Assembly (NCBI GenBank): GCA_003134995.1
Contig: PLDC01000004.1
Coordinates: 100,542 to 164,541, forward strand
Origin: Acidobacteriaceae bacterium
GTDB taxonomy: Bacteria > Acidobacteriota > Terriglobia > Terriglobales > Acidobacteriaceae
DNA: 64,000 bases
Direction: 5' to 3'
The position numbers and the translations under genes are program-made. The notes beneath the pieces are model-generated. The model ran no database searches and was not told where the DNA came from. It saw only the letters and a list, made by a program, of their open reading frames with translations. Every line of letters begins with the position of its first letter. Positions within the stretch are counted from its first letter, which is position 1. This document shows, one piece after another, positions 1-9,522 of this stretch.

Positions 1-1
1 G

Positions 2-901
2 ATCGAGTCGCTCATGTCGGCAGTGGTTTCCGATCGCATGAGCAATGACCACCACAATCCAAATGTTGAATTGATCGGTCAGGGCGTCGCCAACATCGTT
101 TCTCCCATGTTCGGAGGACTGCCTGCGACTGGCGCCATCGCCCGCACTGCCACCAACATCCGCGCCGGCGCGCAGTCTCCGGTCGCAGGCATGATTCATG
201 CGCTCACCCTGCTCTGCATTCTGCTCTTCGCCGCGCCTCTGGTGCGCCATGTGCCGCTGGCCGTGCTTGCCGGAATTCTCATGGTCGTCGCGTACAACAT
301 GGGCGAGTGGCGCGAGATTCCGCAACTGCTCAAGCTCACCAGGACGGACATCAGCGTGTGGCTGGTGACGTTCGCTCTCACGGTCTTTGCCGACCTCACG
401 GTCGCGGTCGAAGCCGGAATGATTCTCGCCGCGCTGTTGTTCATCAGCCGCGTCGCCGCTACCACCACGGTTTTGCAGGTCACGGATGAATATGTCGAAG
501 ACGGACGCATGCACATCCTGCAAGACAAAGATATCCCGTACTACGCGACCATCTTCCGCATCCACGGCCCGTTTCTGTTCGGGGCTACCGACAAAATCAA
601 TGCTGTTACTGAAGATCTGCACACGCTGCCGCCGGTGGTCATTTTACGGCTGCGCAATATGACCGCACTCGACGCCACGGGACTGTTCGCGATCGAGGAA
701 GTCGCCCGCCAACTGCACGCCAGCAATCGAACCTTGATTCTCTGCGGCGCGCGCGAGCAACCCGCCAAACTGATACATCAGGCAGAGTTCCAAGAAGTGG
801 TCGGCGCGGAAAATATCTGCGACAACGTACAGTCCGCGCTCCGACGAGCGCAGCAAGTTCACGACCAACTGGAAAGCGCGGCCATCGAGCTCAAGAGCTA
901 G
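2..901 (+). CDS. SulP-family anion transporter, C-terminal part with STAS domain (5' end outside window)
   Basis: The reading frame is open from the left edge, so the true start lies outside. What remains has the late transmembrane segments of a SulP (SLC26-like) inorganic anion permease, including the family-typical stretch around GLPATGAIARTATNIRAG and several hydrophobic helices up to about residue 150 counted from the first visible Met. A cytoplasmic STAS domain of roughly 110 residues follows, with the LRNMTALDATGLFAIEE element typical of the anti-sigma-antagonist fold. SulP proteins move sulfate, bicarbonate or related anions across the inner membrane; the substrate cannot be read from this fragment. 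It converges on the phosphofructokinase gene, leaving only about 40 bases between the two stops. Confidence 0.9.
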   Translation: MESLMSAVVSDRMSNDHHNPNVELIGQGVANIVSPMFGGLPATGAIARTATNIRAGAQSPVAGMIHALTLLCILLFAAPLVRHVPLAVLAGILMVVAYNMGEWREIPQLLKLTRTDISVWLVTFALTVFADLTVAVEAGMILAALLFISRVAATTTVLQVTDEYVEDGRMHILQDKDIPYYATIFRIHGPFLFGATDKINAVTEDLHTLPPVVILRLRNMTALDATGLFAIEEVARQLHASNRTLILCGAREQPAKLIHQAEFQEVVGAENICDNVQSALRRAQQVHDQLESAAIELKS

Positions 902-943
902 TGGGAGACACCGGCAGTGCAAGAATTCGCAAAGCTCATCAGA

Positions 944-2143
944 CTACCCGGCTTCGCTGGTCATAATAAAAAGTGGCTTCATTTCGAAGCTCTTGTAGTG
1001 AGGACGCAGGCGGTCAACGTTGTAGTGTTCCTTCACGTTGACAACTTTCTTCGAGGCTGTAACGGTGTCGATGGGCATGTTGTCGTAGCGGCCATTCCTC
1101 AACACAACGAGCCGTCCGTGAATTCTTCCCAGCAACAGATCCAAGGCGAGGTTTCCATAAGCCATCGGAACAACCGAGTCGATCGCATCGGGATCGCCGC
1201 AGCGAACGAGGTAGCCTAGTTTCTGAGTAATAGTGTTGATCGCTTTGCCATGGTTGTACTTCGGGGAAAGCTCCTTCAGCTTCTCCGATACCAGGTCTCC
1301 GATGCCGCCGAGCTTTTTGTGGCCGAAGGCGTCAGTAGTTTCCTTTTCGAAAACCATTTCGCCGCCCTTGAACATCGCTCCCTCAGAAACCAGGACGACG
1401 GAGTAGTGGCTTGGATTTTTCTGGCGGTCAGCAACCAACAACTCTGTCAGCCGCTCGATGTCGAATTGGTACTCGGGAATCACGCAGCGGTGCGCGGCTC
1501 CGGCCATGGTGGGCAGCATCGCAGTGAAACCTGCGTAGCGGCCGAAGACTTCGAGCACCATGAAGCGTTCGTGTGACCCGGCGCTGGTGCGCAAGCTGTT
1601 CGTCATGGAAATAGTTCGCGTCACACAGGTACTGAAGCCGATGCAATAGTCGGTGCCGGGAACATCATTGTCCATGGTCTTCGGAATCGCGACCACCTTC
1701 ACGCCTTCCTGATAAAGCCGCACGCCGTAGCTCAGCGTGTCATCGCCACCGATTGGGATGAGGTAATCGATGCCGAGCCAATCCAGATTCTTCAGCACTT
1801 CGGGAGTGAGGTCATTCTTTTCGGCAGCGTAAGTGTCGCGCAGATGAAGCGGCACACGAGACTTTTCCACCCGGCTCGGATTCGTGCGCGACGTGTGCAG
1901 AAATGTGCCGCCGGTACGACCGGTGCGGCTGACCAGATCCTCGGTCAGCGTCTGAAAGTTCTCGCTGTTGTCATAATCTTTTTCGCGGACCAGATCCACC
2001 AGACCAGCCCACCCCCGGCGAATGCCAATCACCTGGCAGCCCTCGCGCAGCGCGCGAATCGTAACGGCGCGGATGGCTGGGTTCAAGCCCGGTACATCGC
2101 CGCCGCCGGTCAGAATTCCGATTACACCTTTTTTTGCTTTCAC
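944..2143 (-). CDS. 6-phosphofructokinase, pyrophosphate-dependent type
   Basis: This 399-residue PFK-A family enzyme phosphorylates fructose 6-phosphate in glycolysis. The nucleotide-binding loop [11 protein letters not shown] is at residues 9-19. The donor-specificity positions read GGDD (132-135) and PKTMDND (154-160). ATP-dependent enzymes normally have GGDG and PGTIDND at these sites, whereas Asp and Lys there mark the pyrophosphate-using branch, which is reversible. PPi dependence is therefore inferred from two residues, not shown. The length is slightly above that of E. coli PfkA (320), as is common for this clade. It is divergent from the membrane glycosyltransferase genes, with about 200 bases between. 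Confidence 0.93.
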   Translation of the reverse strand: MKAKKGVIGILTGGGDVPGLNPAIRAVTIRALREGCQVIGIRRGWAGLVDLVREKDYDNSENFQTLTEDLVSRTGRTGGTFLHTSRTNPSRVEKSRVPLHLRDTYAAEKNDLTPEVLKNLDWLGIDYLIPIGGDDTLSYGVRLYQEGVKVVAIPKTMDNDVPGTDYCIGFSTCVTRTISMTNSLRTSAGSHERFMVLEVFGRYAGFTAMLPTMAGAAHRCVIPEYQFDIERLTELLVADRQKNPSHYSVVLVSEGAMFKGGEMVFEKETTDAFGHKKLGGIGDLVSEKLKELSPKYNHGKAINTITQKLGYLVRCGDPDAIDSVVPMAYGNLALDLLLGRIHGRLVVLRNGRYDNMPIDTVTASKKVVNVKEHYNVDRLRPHYKSFEMKPLFIMTSEAG

Positions 2144-2349
2144 GTTACCCCTTATCGTTAATTTTGATTTTCGCGGAACTTTCGCGACGTCATTTTCGCG
2201 GACATCGCGTAATCGTGCTTCACATCCGATCCGACCGCAAGCAGATTTCGCCGCCAGTTCTATTTATAAGGCAATTCACCAAGAGAATCGAACGGCACTT
2301 TGATGATAATCTGGTTTCTTCGCGCAAAAGTATTCCCGGCCTCTTCGCG

Positions 2350-4038
2350 ATGCAAACCCTTTACCTGCGGCTCGCTCCGTTTCTGATAACGATAATCGAA
2401 GCGCTTTTCGTAATCGCCGCGGTGGCGCTGCTCTTTTTCTCCCGCAGTTCCGCGAACCGCCATCAGCCCGTCGTCATAACCCGCCTGGAGCGTGGCTTTG
2501 CCCGTCTGGCGCGGCGAAAGCAACTCTCCGTGCTGCTAGTCGGCCTCAGCCTGATTGTAGTGAGAGCTGGCCTGATCCCAATTCTCGGAATACCCGAGCC
2601 CCGCTGGAACGATGAGTTCAGCTATCTGCTCGCCTCCGACACTTTCGCCCACGGAAAACTGACGAACCCTACGCACCCCATGTGGGTGCACTTCGAAAGC
2701 TTTCATATCATCGAGCGCCCCACATACATGTCGATGTATCCGCCCGCGCAAGGCCTGTTTCTCGCGTTGGGCCAACGCTTAGGGCGTGCGTGGATCGGGC
2801 AGTTACTAGTCACAGCGCTGATGTGTTCCGCAATCTGCTGGATGCTACAAGCCTGGCTGCCGCCACCGTGGGCCTTACTGGGCGGCTGTCTGGCAGCACT
2901 ACGCCTGGGCCTGCTCAGCTATTGGGTCAATGGATACTGGAGCGCCTCGGTGGTCGCCCTGGGCGGCGCGTTGTTGCTCGGAGCTCTGCCTCGGCTCAAG
3001 AAACATGCACGAGCGCGCGATGCAATTCTCATGGCCGTGGGTGTAGCACTACTTGCCAACAGCCGTCCTTACGAGGGACTTCTCCTCAGCATCCCGGTCG
3101 CCGCGAGTATGACCGTGTGGTTATTTCGCGAGCGATTCTCCCGCCGCACCCTGACCAACGTCCTGCTGCCGCTCATCATGATGTTGAGCGCATTTTCCGT
3201 GGCTACGGGCTACTACTATTCGCGAGTCACCGGCAGCCCATTCTGCATGACCTATCAGGTGAACCGCGAAACTTATGCGACGGCGCCATACTTCCTCTGG
3301 CAGAAGCCGCGCCCAGAGCCGGTCTACAACCACAAGGTCATGCGGGATTTCTACCGATGGGAACTAACGCAGTTTGAAGAGAACCGCACTGTCGCCGGAG
3401 CCCTGCGGCGCACTCGCGACAAACTCGTTTCAGCCTGGCAATTCTATCTTGGTCCCGCATTAAGCTTGCCCCTGCTGGCTTTCCCTTGGATACTCCGTGA
3501 CCGCCGCATGCGTTTTCCGTTGACGGCCCTCGCGGTATTCATAGCGGGGCTCACTCCGCAGACCTGGACCCTGCCGCACTATTTTGCTCCAGCCACCGGC
3601 GTGCTGTACTTGTTGCTTGTCCAGTGCATGCGTCACCTTTGGCAATGGCCTCCCGCTCACCGCCCCATAGGACGGGCTTTGGTGCGCGCAGTCCCTATGC
3701 TGGCGTGCGCAATGATTCTTCTGCGAGTAGCCGCGGTGCTCGCGCATACTCAAATCGAACCGGCGTGGCCGCGTGGCAACCTGAAGCGGGCAGCGCTGTT
3801 GCGCCAACTGAAGCAACTTCCCGGCGCGCAGCTTGTCATCGTCAGCTATGGCGCGCACCACGACGTCGATCATGAGTGGGTCTATAACGATGCGGATATC
3901 GACGCCGCGAAAGTGGTCTGGGCACGCGACATGGGCAAAGACGACAACCAGGAATTGCTCCAGTATTTCCGTGATCGACAAACATGGTTCCTAGAGGCCG
4001 ACAATCCTTCGCCCCAACTGCTACCCTACTCCAACTGA
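2350..4038 (+). CDS. Multispanning GT-C type membrane glycosyltransferase (GT39/ArnT-like), putative
   Basis: The protein is about 562 residues when started at the Met of [11 protein letters not shown]. Upstream codons in this frame read like non-coding DNA, so I prefer this start. It has an N-terminal hydrophobic helix, a short cytoplasmic link, then about ten predicted transmembrane segments. After the second helix an acidic loop contains WNDEF, in the place where GT-C enzymes that use polyprenyl-phosphate sugars carry their catalytic acidic residues, and HPMW and YPPAQG follow in the same region. A soluble C-terminal part holds [15 protein letters not shown]. It leads a co-directional trio with two GT87-like proteins, so a role in sugar transfer to lipid carriers, envelope polymers or proteins is plausible. 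The acceptor is unknown. Confidence 0.6.
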   Translation: MQTLYLRLAPFLITIIEALFVIAAVALLFFSRSSANRHQPVVITRLERGFARLARRKQLSVLLVGLSLIVVRAGLIPILGIPEPRWNDEFSYLLASDTFAHGKLTNPTHPMWVHFESFHIIERPTYMSMYPPAQGLFLALGQRLGRAWIGQLLVTALMCSAICWMLQAWLPPPWALLGGCLAALRLGLLSYWVNGYWSASVVALGGALLLGALPRLKKHARARDAILMAVGVALLANSRPYEGLLLSIPVAASMTVWLFRERFSRRTLTNVLLPLIMMLSAFSVATGYYYSRVTGSPFCMTYQVNRETYATAPYFLWQKPRPEPVYNHKVMRDFYRWELTQFEENRTVAGALRRTRDKLVSAWQFYLGPALSLPLLAFPWILRDRRMRFPLTALAVFIAGLTPQTWTLPHYFAPATGVLYLLLVQCMRHLWQWPPAHRPIGRALVRAVPMLACAMILLRVAAVLAHTQIEPAWPRGNLKRAALLRQLKQLPGAQLVIVSYGAHHDVDHEWVYNDADIDAAKVVWARDMGKDDNQELLQYFRDRQTWFLEADNPSPQLLPYSN

Positions 4039-4087
4039 CTGAGTCGCCATGCTCTGCGAAAGGAGGTCGAGTTTCTCCTCGGGAACC

Positions 4088-5371
4088 ATGCTCGCCATCC
4101 ACCCGCCATTGAAACAACTCGCTCTTTTGCTCTTATTGCTGCTCTGCTCAGCCAGCATGCTGATCTATTGGAGTCACCTGCCTCAAACCGACCCGGTCGG
4201 AATGAATGACCCAAGCCTGATCAAGGCCAGGGCCCTGACTGATCTCTATCCTCGGTGGTATGGAGCCCGTGAGGTTCTGCTTCATCATCGTGATCCTTAC
4301 AGTGCCGATGTCACACGAGAAATTCAGTCGGCCTACGGCGGAAGGGAGCAACGCTTTAACTATCCTCTGTATGTCATTTTCTTCCTTGCACCTACAGTGT
4401 GGATAAGTTTTCAGTCCGCGCACATCGTTTTCTGGTGGCTATTAGCGACTGTGACAGTTCTTGCTCTGGCTCTCTGGCTATCAGTCATTCCTCTTCGGTT
4501 TTCGCTACTTGCCTGGGTCACGCTGCTCGCGATGGTTCTCTCTAGCGTCCCGGTGCTGCAGGGGCTGAACCTGCTGCAGTTTGGTCTGTTGGTCGCGGGC
4601 CTTCTCACAGGAGCAGTGGCTGCGCTCGCTGCTAGACATTTCTTTCTGGCCGGAGTGCTACTAGCTTTGGCTACGATCAAGCCGCCTATGTCTCTGCTAG
4701 CGATTTCCTGGTTCATGGTCTGGATGTCCGGTGACTGGCGACGGCGACGGCCTTTGCTGTGGGGATTCGCAGCCACACTCGCGGTTCTCATCCTGGCGTC
4801 TGAATATCTAGTTCCGGGGTGGACTCTTCGTTATCCCGGCGTCCTCGCCGCGTATGCGAAACATTCCGATGCCACACCTTTGATGAGCGTATTCTTGCCG
4901 CAACTCCTGTGCTGGCCGGTCGCCATCGGCGGCCTGCTTGCCACCGCGCTGTTTTGCTGGAAGGTTCGCCGCCAAGCCGGGAGTTCCACTCACTTCATCC
5001 TCGCCTTCACCTTCGTCTCAACGCTGACGGTTACAATCATCCCAACGGCATTATCGCCCTATAATCACCTCTTGCTTTTGCCCGCAGTCCCGCTCATCCT
5101 CCATCATTGGAGGGAGCTTTGGTCGCGCAGTTTTCCGTCTCGTATCGTTATCTCCTTGTTGGCTGGCATGGCGATCCTTCCCTGGCTGCTCGCTCTCGTT
5201 GTGACTGCTGGGTGGCTCATGTCGATGCGGTCTTGGCTCGCGAACTTTCGGCTCGCTCCGCTCTATGCGAGCCTGCTGCTTCCCTTCACGGCTCTCGGCC
5301 TTCTGCTGCTTGTTTCCAGCACGCTCCCGCCGGCCCCCCGCTCCTTAGCCTCGCGGAATCCGAATACTTAG
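4088..5371 (+). CDS. GT87-like (DUF2029) integral membrane glycosyltransferase
   Basis: This is a polytopic protein of about 427 residues. After the first helix comes the GT87 signature region: an Asp-Leu-Tyr-Pro-Arg-Trp-Tyr stretch, GAREVLLHHRDPYS and, further on, RFNYPLYV, before a run of hydrophobic helices. GT87 proteins are GT-C fold mannosyl- or glucosyltransferases that use polyprenyl-phosphate donors. I chose the Met of MLAIHPP; an ATG 39 bases earlier is also open. A strong AGGAGG at 4061-4066 lies about 20 bases before the chosen ATG, so the start is uncertain. The gene follows the GT39-like gene by about 50 bases and precedes a second GT87-like gene by 8 bases, which suggests one transcript. 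Confidence 0.65.
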   Translation: MLAIHPPLKQLALLLLLLLCSASMLIYWSHLPQTDPVGMNDPSLIKARALTDLYPRWYGAREVLLHHRDPYSADVTREIQSAYGGREQRFNYPLYVIFFLAPTVWISFQSAHIVFWWLLATVTVLALALWLSVIPLRFSLLAWVTLLAMVLSSVPVLQGLNLLQFGLLVAGLLTGAVAALAARHFFLAGVLLALATIKPPMSLLAISWFMVWMSGDWRRRRPLLWGFAATLAVLILASEYLVPGWTLRYPGVLAAYAKHSDATPLMSVFLPQLLCWPVAIGGLLATALFCWKVRRQAGSSTHFILAFTFVSTLTVTIIPTALSPYNHLLLLPAVPLILHHWRELWSRSFPSRIVISLLAGMAILPWLLALVVTAGWLMSMRSWLANFRLAPLYASLLLPFTALGLLLLVSSTLPPAPRSLASRNPNT

Positions 5372-5379
5372 GCCGACAG

Positions 5380-6615
5380 ATGCCTGATCTCTCCAATTCC
5401 GCAACATGGTTCACAGCCAAGCGACTAAGAATGCACGGGCTCATCCTCGCGCTCTGCCTCTGGTCCGTCTATGTATGGAATATCTCTGCTCCCGGGCTGC
5501 TTGATCGTGCGGGCAATCTCAAGGGGACGGACTTCCTGCACTTCTACACTCTGGGTTCGCTCGCTCTCGCTCACCGTGGCGCCGATCTCTACAACATGCA
5601 AGTGCAATCGCAACTCGCTGCCGAGCGCGTCCCGGCGGCCGCCGGGATCCGCTATCTCCCGCTGTATCCGCCGCAAGTTTCTATCTTCTTTGCGCCGTTT
5701 GCTCGCATGTCTTACGCGTGCGCACTTATTTTGTGGCTTACTTTGAGCGCGCTGATCTACGGTGCATGCTGTTATGCCCTTTGGCGCGCCTGCCCAAACT
5801 TGCGCAAGCAGCAATTCACGGTTGTGGTTCTCGCTCTCGCCTTCCCTGCCTTCTGGCACCTCATCGCCTGGGGACAAACCTCCGCTCTAGCTCTAGCCTG
5901 CTTCACCGCAGCGTTCTTCGCGTTGCGCGCCCAACGACAATTCCTCGCGGGCCTAGCTTTCGGAGGTCTGATCTTCAAACCCCAACTAGCGCTGGCCGCT
6001 GCTCTCGTCTTCGCCGTCACACTGAACTGGAAGATAATCGCCGGAGCATTTCTCTCAGGCGCCGCGCAAATCGCGGCGGCGTGGTTCTACTATGGCCCCG
6101 GGCCGCTGCGCGACTGGATGTACAGCCTGCTCAACGTACGCAGCCTGCTCCCACTGCTCGAGCCCAGACTTTACCAAACTCACTCGCTGCGCACTTTTTG
6201 GACGATGCTCATCCCCTGGCCCGCAGCTTCTCTCGCGCTCTACCTCGCAACGGCACTCCTCATACTGATCCTGACCGTAGCGTGCTGGCGCAGCGGCCTC
6301 GCTTTGTCGTTGCGGTATTCAGCGCTGCTACTCGCAACAGTTTTGCTCGCTCCGCATCTCACGGTCTACGACCTTGTCATCCTCGCGCCCTCATTCCTTT
6401 TGCTCTCCGACTGGGTCATTTCTCAGTCCGATCGTCCCACGGCGCGTCACTTCAAACTCCTCCTCTATCTCGCGTTCGTACTTCCGCTGATCGGCCCACT
6501 CGCGCGCTGGACGCACGTCCAGCTCTCCGTCCCCGTGATGGCCGCTCTCTTGTTTGGAATCTGGAAGGTTGGCAGGAAATCAGTTTTGGTTCCAGATTTT
6601 GATCGCGAATTCTGA
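5380..6615 (+). CDS. GT87-like (DUF2029) integral membrane glycosyltransferase, second copy
   Basis: The protein is about 411 residues from the Met of MPDLSNSATWF. An upstream in-frame extension overlaps the previous gene and is not used here. The GT87 pattern is clear after the first helix: GTDFLHFYTLGSLALAHRGA, then DLYNMQ and LPLYPPQVSIFFAPFA, followed by eight or more hydrophobic helices. It is probably a paralogue of its neighbour and part of the same operon. The trio likely builds or decorates a surface glycan or glycolipid. The gene ends 36 bases before the stop of the oppositely oriented esterase gene. Confidence 0.65.
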   Translation: MPDLSNSATWFTAKRLRMHGLILALCLWSVYVWNISAPGLLDRAGNLKGTDFLHFYTLGSLALAHRGADLYNMQVQSQLAAERVPAAAGIRYLPLYPPQVSIFFAPFARMSYACALILWLTLSALIYGACCYALWRACPNLRKQQFTVVVLALAFPAFWHLIAWGQTSALALACFTAAFFALRAQRQFLAGLAFGGLIFKPQLALAAALVFAVTLNWKIIAGAFLSGAAQIAAAWFYYGPGPLRDWMYSLLNVRSLLPLLEPRLYQTHSLRTFWTMLIPWPAASLALYLATALLILILTVACWRSGLALSLRYSALLLATVLLAPHLTVYDLVILAPSFLLLSDWVISQSDRPTARHFKLLLYLAFVLPLIGPLARWTHVQLSVPVMAALLFGIWKVGRKSVLVPDFDREF

Positions 6616-6651
6616 TCGCGACTCTAGTTCGGACTTTCCTGCGACCTTAGT

Positions 6652-7500
6652 TCACGAGCCGAACAGAAATCGCAGCGCCTCAGGAAATCGTTCTGCCCAC
6701 GCCGCCTCGTTGTGTCCGGCTCCCTCCTTAACCACCAGCCGCAACCGGCTCTCACTCAGCACGGCCCGCCGCATGATAGCTGCGAGTTCGCGCACATCGT
6801 CCACCACGGTTCGGCTCCGCTCCGCGCTTCCCGCCTCGGAGCTTCCTACTGCCAAAAACATTCGCTCCGGCCAAATCCTCACCGACCGGCTCTCCTTAAC
6901 AAGCTGCCGCCCAGACGCCCACAGCGATGGACTTTCCAGCAGCAGCCGCCCAATCATTCCAGGCCGCGCTACCGCGGTATACAGCGCAATCAGCGCACCC
7001 AACGACGACCCGCCCAGCCCAGTGTTCTCAGGCCCGGTGGCGATACGGTAATTGCGCTCTACGAACGGCATCACTTCCTTCGTCAGGAAATCCGGGTAAT
7101 ACCGACCTTGCACCCGCAGCATCCTCGGATGCATCGATCGATACGGCATGTATTCGCGAATCCGTTCCTTGCCCGTATTGTCCATGCCCACAAAAATCAT
7201 GGGCGGCACCGCGCCCTCGCGTATCAGCCGATCCGCCGTCTCATCCACTTGCCACTCGACTCCCGCGAATGCCGTCGACGACTCGAACAGATTCTGCCCG
7301 TCATTGAGATACAGCACTGGGAAATGCCGGCCCGCGTTGCCGGCGTCGTCATATCCTGGAGGAAGCCATATCCGCAGATAGCGCGTGTTTCGGAAGACTC
7401 GGCTGGGAAATTCATGGATGCGCAGATCGCCAGTCGCTCCGCCGGCACGAATTGCCGCGGAATCCACTTCCACCTTTTTTGTTTTCTGGATTCTTCCCAT
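6652..7500 (-). CDS. Alpha/beta-hydrolase esterase of the esterase D / enterochelin esterase-like family
   Basis: About 282 residues are encoded from the Met of MGRIQKTKKVE; an upstream ATG at 7599 is possible but adds low-complexity sequence. The core shows YLRIWLPPGYDD, PVLYLNDGQNLF (oxyanion-side strand), the nucleophile elbow GGSSLGA with the catalytic Ser, and GHNEAAW near the C-terminus carrying the likely catalytic His. This is the PF00756 layout found in carboxylesterases, ferulate esterases and siderophore esterases. No signal peptide is obvious, so it may be cytoplasmic. The substrate is unknown and the neighbours give no clear pathway link. Confidence 0.8.
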   Translation of the reverse strand: MGRIQKTKKVEVDSAAIRAGGATGDLRIHEFPSRVFRNTRYLRIWLPPGYDDAGNAGRHFPVLYLNDGQNLFESSTAFAGVEWQVDETADRLIREGAVPPMIFVGMDNTGKERIREYMPYRSMHPRMLRVQGRYYPDFLTKEVMPFVERNYRIATGPENTGLGGSSLGALIALYTAVARPGMIGRLLLESPSLWASGRQLVKESRSVRIWPERMFLAVGSSEAGSAERSRTVVDDVRELAAIMRRAVLSESRLRLVVKEGAGHNEAAWAERFPEALRFLFGS

Positions 7501-7603
7501 CAGGAGACTATCTTGGACTCTGGTTCCCTCAGAACGGTTGCTGGCCGGATTTGAAAGCGAGCGACACTTCAGAGACTGCGGACGATCCCACGAACGCATG
7601 CAG

Positions 7604-7669
7604 CGCCGTGGAAGAGCGGCGCTTCAGCGCCGCGTTAAGCCTCTGAAATCAACCAGGCTTTAGCCCTGG
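7604..7669 (+). repeat. Bipartite palindromic intergenic repeat (REP-like), copy A
   Basis: The element has a GC-rich palindrome GCGGCGCTTCAGCGCCGC preceded by GTGGAAGA, then about 20 bases, then a second palindrome, CCAGGCTTTAGCCCTGG. The same two-part arrangement recurs at 41005-41073 and, inverted, at 61951-62027, with a decayed copy at 54008-54048. It lies between the esterase and VKOR genes and contains no gene. Confidence 0.75.
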
Positions 7670-7681
7670 ATATGGAAGACG

Positions 7682-8176
7682 CTACGCACGCGCCTTCACT
7701 ACTCCCGCTAAGACTGTGATTAAAGCAATCAGACCCAAAGAACTCAAACACAAAATGCACCACGTCCCAAGCACAAATCCCTCAACATAAGTCAGATAGA
7801 GAGCAAACCCCATTCCCGCCAAAGCCGCCGCCAATAAGCGTAATGGCGTCTCGGTCCGCGATCGATAAACCGTCGCCAGCACAAACAAAATGCCGTAGCC
7901 GACAATGCCAATCCCCGCCACGGGAATTCCCATCAGGCTCGAATACTCACTCCGATTTACGATGTCGCAATTGAATTTTTCGCCGAACTCGCAGAACGTG
8001 GACTCCGACTTCACATAGTGCCGCTGCAGCGAGATCCCCGAGACCACCATCCCTGCAATCGCCAGCACGGCGACCGCCAAAAGCAGAACCCGATTATTCT
8101 GCGAGGGAATGTCCTTCACCGAAATTGCGTTTGCCCCGGCCGGTTCATTTCCAGTTGCACTCACGGCAAACTGCAC
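7682..8176 (-). CDS. Vitamin K epoxide reductase (VKOR) family disulfide-generating membrane protein
   Basis: This 164-residue protein has about four to five transmembrane helices. It carries the four redox cysteines expected of VKOR: C62 and C70 in the periplasmic loop (CEFGEKFNC), and the quinone-side CXXC pair C140/C143 (WCILC), plus a conserved Ser/Gly region (SSLMGIPV) between them. Bacterial VKORs replace DsbB, reoxidising a thioredoxin-fold oxidase and passing electrons to quinone. Its start overlaps the end of the upstream thioredoxin-fold gene by 16 bases, so the pair is translationally coupled. This fits a complete extracytoplasmic disulfide-forming unit. Confidence 0.88.
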   Translation of the reverse strand: MQFAVSATGNEPAGANAISVKDIPSQNNRVLLLAVAVLAIAGMVVSGISLQRHYVKSESTFCEFGEKFNCDIVNRSEYSSLMGIPVAGIGIVGYGILFVLATVYRSRTETPLRLLAAALAGMGFALYLTYVEGFVLGTWCILCLSSLGLIALITVLAGVVKARA

Positions 8177-8592
8177 CCAGTCTTATCGCTCAACTCCTGT
8201 AGCGGAAACTTTCCTTCCACCAGCGGCCCCGCCCCGAACTGCCACGTTGGAAAATGTTCCACATTGGCTGCCTTGCACGCCGGCGTCATCTCGCGAGAGC
8301 CTTTAATGGCGCACTCCACATAGTTCACATACTGAAACGATTTTCCAAACTCCTCTTTCTGCTCAGTGCAGTGCGGACACCAGTACGCGCCATACATCTT
8401 CGCCTGCTTCGCCGTCAGGCATTTCGCAAAGTCGTCATAGCGGTGATTCGCGTAGTACCACCATCCGGCATAAACCGCGATAATCAGCACCGCGATTCCG
8501 CCCCAGATCAGCTTCTTTCGCGATGGAGGATTGGGACCGACCTCTGGCGCGCCCACGCGTTCCTGCTGCCGCTTTCGCCTCGTTTCAGACAT
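8161..8592 (-). CDS. Membrane-anchored thioredoxin-fold protein, VKOR partner
   Basis: This is a 143-residue protein with a charged N-terminus, one transmembrane helix at about 28-47 and an extracytoplasmic thioredoxin-like domain. The active site reads YWCPHC (C72/C75), and a cis-proline loop, HFPTW, lies about 40 residues later. WCPHC with a short domain is the arrangement found in the Trx partners of VKOR, often as fusions, in cyanobacteria and other phyla. Here the two are separate overlapping genes. It likely donates disulfides to exported proteins and is reoxidised by the downstream VKOR. A second pair of cysteines (C-terminal half) may help transfer electrons. Confidence 0.85.
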   Translation of the reverse strand: MSETRRKRQQERVGAPEVGPNPPSRKKLIWGGIAVLIIAVYAGWWYYANHRYDDFAKCLTAKQAKMYGAYWCPHCTEQKEEFGKSFQYVNYVECAIKGSREMTPACKAANVEHFPTWQFGAGPLVEGKFPLQELSDKTGCSLP

Positions 8593-8613
8593 GTTTCTTT
8601 TTATATCACGGGC

Positions 8614-9522
8614 TCAGGCCACTACGTCCAACGCCGCGGGCAAAACGTCCAACTCCTCGCATTGCAGCGTCAGGACTTCCCCATCCACCATCAGATCAAC
8701 GGGAGCATCTAGATCAAACTCAACTCGCTTCACCGCTTTTCGTTCGGCCATGGGATGCTCAATGTGCGTGCCATCATAAAGCTTCGGCAAATTCCGAATC
8801 AGCCCCAGCCGCCCAATCGCACCCCATCGAACGTATTCAATCAGCCCGCTATTGACCTCGGCGTTGGGCGCAATCATCATCGTCCCACCGGTAAACTTGC
8901 TGTTGTTAAATGTGAGAAATAAACAGCGCCGCCGGTCAAATTCTGTTTCACCATCCACTCTCACCGGGAACGGACGCCGGTGTAACCGCGCCAGCCCCAG
9001 AAAAATGGAGATGACGTATCCCAATTGTCCGTAGCTGCTGAAACGCCGCGCCCTCAACGTGGCCACATCCGCCGCAAACCCCACGCTCAGCAGATTGATG
9101 TAGTGAATGACTCCGCCGCGGTGCCGCAAACGCAGCACGTCGCAAGCTTGCGTGCGTCCCGCAATCAGCGATTCGATGGCATGCTCGACCCCACGGTCGC
9201 TGAAATCGCGCAGAAAAGAATTCCCCGTCCCCAACGGCAGAAAACCAATCGTGGGACGCTCGTCCGCACTCGCCTCGGGAAAAAGTCCGTTCACCACTTC
9301 ATACGAAGTGCCATCGCCGCCTACCGCAATGAACCGCCGCTGACCGCGCCGGTAAGCCTCGCGCGCAATTCGAGTGGCGTCGCCCGCAGCCTTCGTCTCC
9401 GTAACCTCAACCGTGATGCCTCCGGCACGCAACCGCTCTAATGCAGAAACCAGCATCTTGCGTCCGCGCCCGCCGCCCGCCGCAGGATTCACGATCGCAA
9501 GATACAATCCCGGCTCACTCAC
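8614..9522 (-). CDS. Diacylglycerol kinase / lipid kinase (YegS-BmrU type)
   Basis: The 302-residue protein begins with [15 protein letters not shown], the phosphate-binding entry of the DAGK catalytic domain, and has the family signature [13 protein letters not shown] at about residues 67-79, then [13 protein letters not shown]. The C-terminal half is the beta-rich lipid-binding domain. Such enzymes phosphorylate diacylglycerol, sphingoid bases or related lipids using ATP. Its ATG overlaps the stop of the acyl-activating gene upstream by four bases, so it belongs to the lipid locus and is likely its last lipid-specific gene. Substrate specificity cannot be read from sequence. Confidence 0.88.
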   Translation of the reverse strand: MSEPGLYLAIVNPAAGGGRGRKMLVSALERLRAGGITVEVTETKAAGDATRIAREAYRRGQRRFIAVGGDGTSYEVVNGLFPEASADERPTIGFLPLGTGNSFLRDFSDRGVEHAIESLIAGRTQACDVLRLRHRGGVIHYINLLSVGFAADVATLRARRFSSYGQLGYVISIFLGLARLHRRPFPVRVDGETEFDRRRCLFLTFNNSKFTGGTMMIAPNAEVNSGLIEYVRWGAIGRLGLIRNLPKLYDGTHIEHPMAERKAVKRVEFDLDAPVDLMVDGEVLTLQCEELDVLPAALDVVA

